A stretch of 64,000 bases of DNA. Source: Meghimatium bilineatum. Lineage: Eukaryota; Mollusca; Gastropoda; Stylommatophora; Philomycidae. A program made the translations under genes and the position numbers. Positions within the stretch are counted from its first letter, which is position 1, and each line of letters begins with the position of its first letter. The stretch lies in NCBI GenBank assembly GCA_034231615.1, contig CM067322.1, positions 60,321,245 through 60,385,244 of the forward strand. The letters run 5' to 3'. Below the pieces are notes generated by a model that ran no database searches, was not told where the DNA came from, and saw nothing but the letters and a program-made list of their open reading frames with translations. Of the stretch, positions 63,210 through 64,000 are shown piece after piece.

Positions 63210-64000
63210 ATATACTAGAATAAAGCAATTTTAGTCTTTGTGCTGTAAATTGGCATTGTAGTGTACTCGAGTTTCAAATCACAATGAAAACTCTTCATTG
63301 GTGAATAATCTAAATATGGTGAGTATTTACATTTTTGACAATGGTTTATAGTGGCTGAACATTTTTTGCACATATGTCTATTTTTTTATACTCAAAGGAA
63401 AACACAATATTGCAGTCTACCTCCTTGTCTAAAAAATTGTGTGAAGGTGTAGAATTACTGTGAAATTGTACATGACTGGCATATGTGACAAAATCACGTC
63501 ATAACAGTCAAACTTTTATAATGTTATGCGCAGAGCCATGTAAATCTATATAATTTGTACATCTTTCGTGACAAGCAGAAATAGCAGATGAGTCGATGCT
63601 AAGCCACTATAGGTATTGCAGTTGCAGATGTCTGTTACACTAGCTAACACTATCCCTAACATCACCTGTGAAATCACCCCCCTCTCAACAACTGCACATC
63701 ATATTTCACAATACTAGAACTCTTTGCGCTAAGTTTCATATTTTATGGCACTATGATTTGTTCCGCTAAAACCTGGTCACATCTTCCAGACATGGACTGT
63801 ACTTAAACTGGCTTCTTCCTTCTTAAAGAGCATAGATGGTGACATCTAACAAAATGAATGCAGAAAAAGACATATTTTCTTTGTATGGAAGGAATTATTT
63901 TTCTTTTTATTCTGAACCAAATATTTAAAGCAAAAAAATTGCAACCACAAATTTACTTGTGTTTTTAAATCAAACATCACATTATGTATCAAATTAACCT
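63210..64000. other. No gene recognised
   Basis: Presumed intron of the Q/M-rich gene. No exon with good splice sites and the expected phase was found before the window ends. Confidence 0.4.

Overview
This is an animal nuclear genome window, most likely from an arthropod and plausibly an insect with a large, repeat-rich genome. It is AT-rich, its protein-coding exons are tiny and split by kilobase-scale introns, and most of its length is transposon debris. The organism cannot be fixed from this sequence alone.

Two host genes are supported, both on the + strand. The first is complete: mitochondrial ribosomal protein L11 (mRpL11/MRPL11). It has five coding exons between 8421 and 25522 whose reading frames join without a break into 192 residues, the length usual for this family, followed by an AATAAA signal. 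The second enters before or near 50.3 kb and leaves through the right edge. Six phase-compatible exons (50299-62734; 22, 38, 24, 186, 79 and 174 nt) encode about 174 residues of a Gln/Met/Pro/Gly-rich protein that looks like part of a nuclear cofactor. I could not name it. Its first visible exon has a tandem NAGNAG acceptor.

Layout: 1-8.3 kb holds fragments of LINEs, a mariner, a Penelope-like element with a GIY-YIG region, and short retroposons. 8.4-25.6 kb is mRpL11, with LINEs, SINE-like elements and a tandem-repeat-bearing element in its introns. 25.6-27.8 kb is unassigned. 27832-32907 is a hAT transposon with a perfect 8-bp target duplication, a decayed transposase and two LINE fragments inside it. 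33-50 kb is a dense field of LINE pieces with a second mariner, a piggyBac-type TTAA element, a 39-bp minisatellite and several short retroposons. 50.3-64 kb is the second host gene, again with introns full of nested elements.

The most unusual content is a set of short interspersed elements that I do not recognise. (1) A two-subfamily, GAA-tailed retroposon (A about 150-164 bp, B about 266-277 bp) has roughly 20 copies in both orientations. Five copies have 8-13 bp target duplications. Subfamily A carries a palindrome centred on CCATGG just before the tail, exactly where B has a shorter palindrome. (2) A separate retroposon ('X', about 600 bp) has two near full-length copies and one 68-bp end-only copy, each with direct-repeat flanks. 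(3) Two TTAA-flanked piggyBac-type non-autonomous elements of 729 and 920 bp are present; the second sits precisely inside a LINE reverse-transcriptase reading frame. (4) A related pair of elements carries internal tandem units of about 150-177 bp. All autonomous element ORFs seen here are broken.
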